This document shows positions 63,144-64,000 of a DNA stretch of 64,000 nt, piece after piece. The notes below the pieces were generated by a model, which saw nothing but the letters and a program-made list of their open reading frames with translations, had not been told where the DNA came from and ran no database searches. Source of the stretch: an uncultured Verrucomicrobiota bacterium (GTDB taxonomy: Bacteria > Verrucomicrobiota > Kiritimatiellia > SS1-B-03-39 > UBA6053); contig CAKZLZ010000060.1 of NCBI GenBank assembly GCA_937127435.1, forward strand, positions 1-64,000, given 5' to 3'. Both the position numbers and the translations under genes were made by a program. Each line of letters starts with the position of its first letter. The first letter of the stretch is position 1.

Positions 63144-63968
63144 ATGTTATTATTATTTCCGGTTCAAACCGAAGTGGTTTTCCTGCGCTGGCCGTGGATG
63201 AATTTTTGCCTGATTGGCTGCTGTGTTCTTTCCTACATTTGCCTGAATATATTCGGGATTGGGTATCCTGTGTTTGCCGAAATGGTCCTGCAGGGCTGGT
63301 CTCCCTACGGACTGTTAGGGCATATGTTCTGCCATGCCGGATTTCTTCATCTTTTCGGAAACATGGTTTTTCTATGGGTGTTCGGAAATGCGTTAAATGA
63401 ACGGATGGGACAACTCCGGTATTTACTCTTCTTTCTGTCGGCGGGTGTCTTTGCCGGCGTGGTTCACTTATTCATGGACGGAGGCACTGCCATCGGAGCA
63501 AGTGGAGCCGTGAACGGGGTGGTCGGGGCCTATCTCATTTTGTATCCCACCAATCGTATCAGTTGTTTCTGGCTCCTGTTCGTGAGAGGAGGTGTGATTC
63601 AAATTTCAGGATACTGGCTCATAGGATTTTGGTTTGTTCAGGATGTGTTGGGCGCCGCCGGCGGAGGCGGATATATTGCCTATTGGGCGCATCTTGGGGG
63701 GATTTTTTATGGGGTTGCAATCGGGACATGGCTTCTGAAAACAGGAAAAGTGTCGTTAAGTCATTTTGACAATCCGGATCTGCTTACTTTGCTGAAGCTG
63801 CAATCGTCTCAAAAGGAAACCGAAGTGGCTTCCGACCTCATGCCTGGAGAAATGGGGTTTGACTGTCCGGAATGCGGAAAGCCGCAACGTGTCCGGGAAA
63901 ACCAATTGGGCGAATCGGTAAAGTGCTGGTCATGCCGCACCGTGATACAGCTCGAAGAAGAGGTATGA
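63144..63968 (+). CDS. Rhomboid family intramembrane serine protease with zinc ribbon
   Basis: 274 residues. Six transmembrane helices with the rhomboid dyad: Ser120 in GASGAVNG and His183 in WAHLGG. The conserved HLFGNMVFLWVFG is present. A cytoplasmic C-terminal zinc ribbon (CPEC at ~244 and CWSC at ~263) is attached by a linker, an uncommon addition. It cleaves membrane proteins within the bilayer. The substrate is unknown. AGGGA precedes the ATG. Confidence 0.88.
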   Translation: MLLLFPVQTEVVFLRWPWMNFCLIGCCVLSYICLNIFGIGYPVFAEMVLQGWSPYGLLGHMFCHAGFLHLFGNMVFLWVFGNALNERMGQLRYLLFFLSAGVFAGVVHLFMDGGTAIGASGAVNGVVGAYLILYPTNRISCFWLLFVRGGVIQISGYWLIGFWFVQDVLGAAGGGGYIAYWAHLGGIFYGVAIGTWLLKTGKVSLSHFDNPDLLTLLKLQSSQKETEVASDLMPGEMGFDCPECGKPQRVRENQLGESVKCWSCRTVIQLEEEV

Positions 63969-64000
63969 AAGCTACTTGCCCGATTGGGCCAATGATTTGA

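Noticed and set aside
1-64000. tRNA, rRNA and riboswitches
   Set aside because: No cloverleaf, rRNA core or known riboswitch motif was recognised by eye. A covariance-model search would be decisive.

Overview
The window looks like chromosomal DNA of a Gram-negative, aerobic, polysaccharide-degrading member of the PVC group, most likely Verrucomicrobiota. This is inferred from gene content: an alternative complex III plus caa3 oxidase operon, PEP-CTERM proteins, formylglycine-type sulfatases, a XylR-like LacI/AraC hybrid regulator, a Kdo transferase (so LPS is made), a YadA-type adhesin and type IV pilus ATPases. No rRNA, tRNA, CRISPR array or intact transposase was recognised.

Layout. 1-650 is a scrambled zone of gene fragments. 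635-3390 holds a truncated glucarate-dehydratase-like gene, a GH10 glycosidase and an SDR dehydrogenase. 3430-3988 is an array of six ~95 bp hairpin units. waaA and an overlapping DUF2809 gene follow (4102-5788). 5789-15425 looks like an accessory island: two intact PEP-CTERM genes, one PEP-CTERM relic, an AraC regulator, and a probable operon of a secreted unknown protein, two sulfatases and a sialate O-acetylesterase. A frameshifted second copy of the 3' half of the DUF2809 gene lies just beyond it (15564-15835), so the island sits between direct repeats. Then come a XylR-like regulator, another PEP-CTERM gene, another PEP-CTERM relic and a small lipoprotein. 19129-22307 holds a lone PilT and a HEAT/VWA protein. 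22460-27949 is a beta-barrel protein plus three DUF1254/DUF1214 proteins, closed by a terminator. A VOC-fold gene with an apparent ATA start follows.

28757-43140 is the respiratory operon in the order actA-B-C-D-E-F, tethered cytochrome c, sco, coxB-A-C-D, ctaB. 43425-49424 is a trimeric autotransporter adhesin followed 4 bp later by an Omp85 protein and a repeat-containing lipoprotein. Then come a PIN-type protein (minus), a pirin, a GH2 enzyme, a cruciform-rich repeat, a DUF2959 lipoprotein (minus), gatCAB, a type IV pilus/secretion motor cluster (pilB-like, pilT, second pilB-like, pilC) and a rhomboid protease with a zinc ribbon.

How the parts may work together. Both intact PEP-CTERM genes around the AraC gene, and the sulfatase/esterase operon, share the same upstream architecture: two TATCA(C/A) half-sites exactly 21 bp apart followed by a TATAA-type -10 element. 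This suggests that one regulator controls surface proteins and sulfated-glycan catabolism together. In front of the sulfatase operon, the PEP-CTERM gene that once used that promoter has shrunk to 28 codons and overlaps the next gene by ATGA. The adhesin-Omp85-lipoprotein cluster looks like a dedicated surface-adhesin export module.
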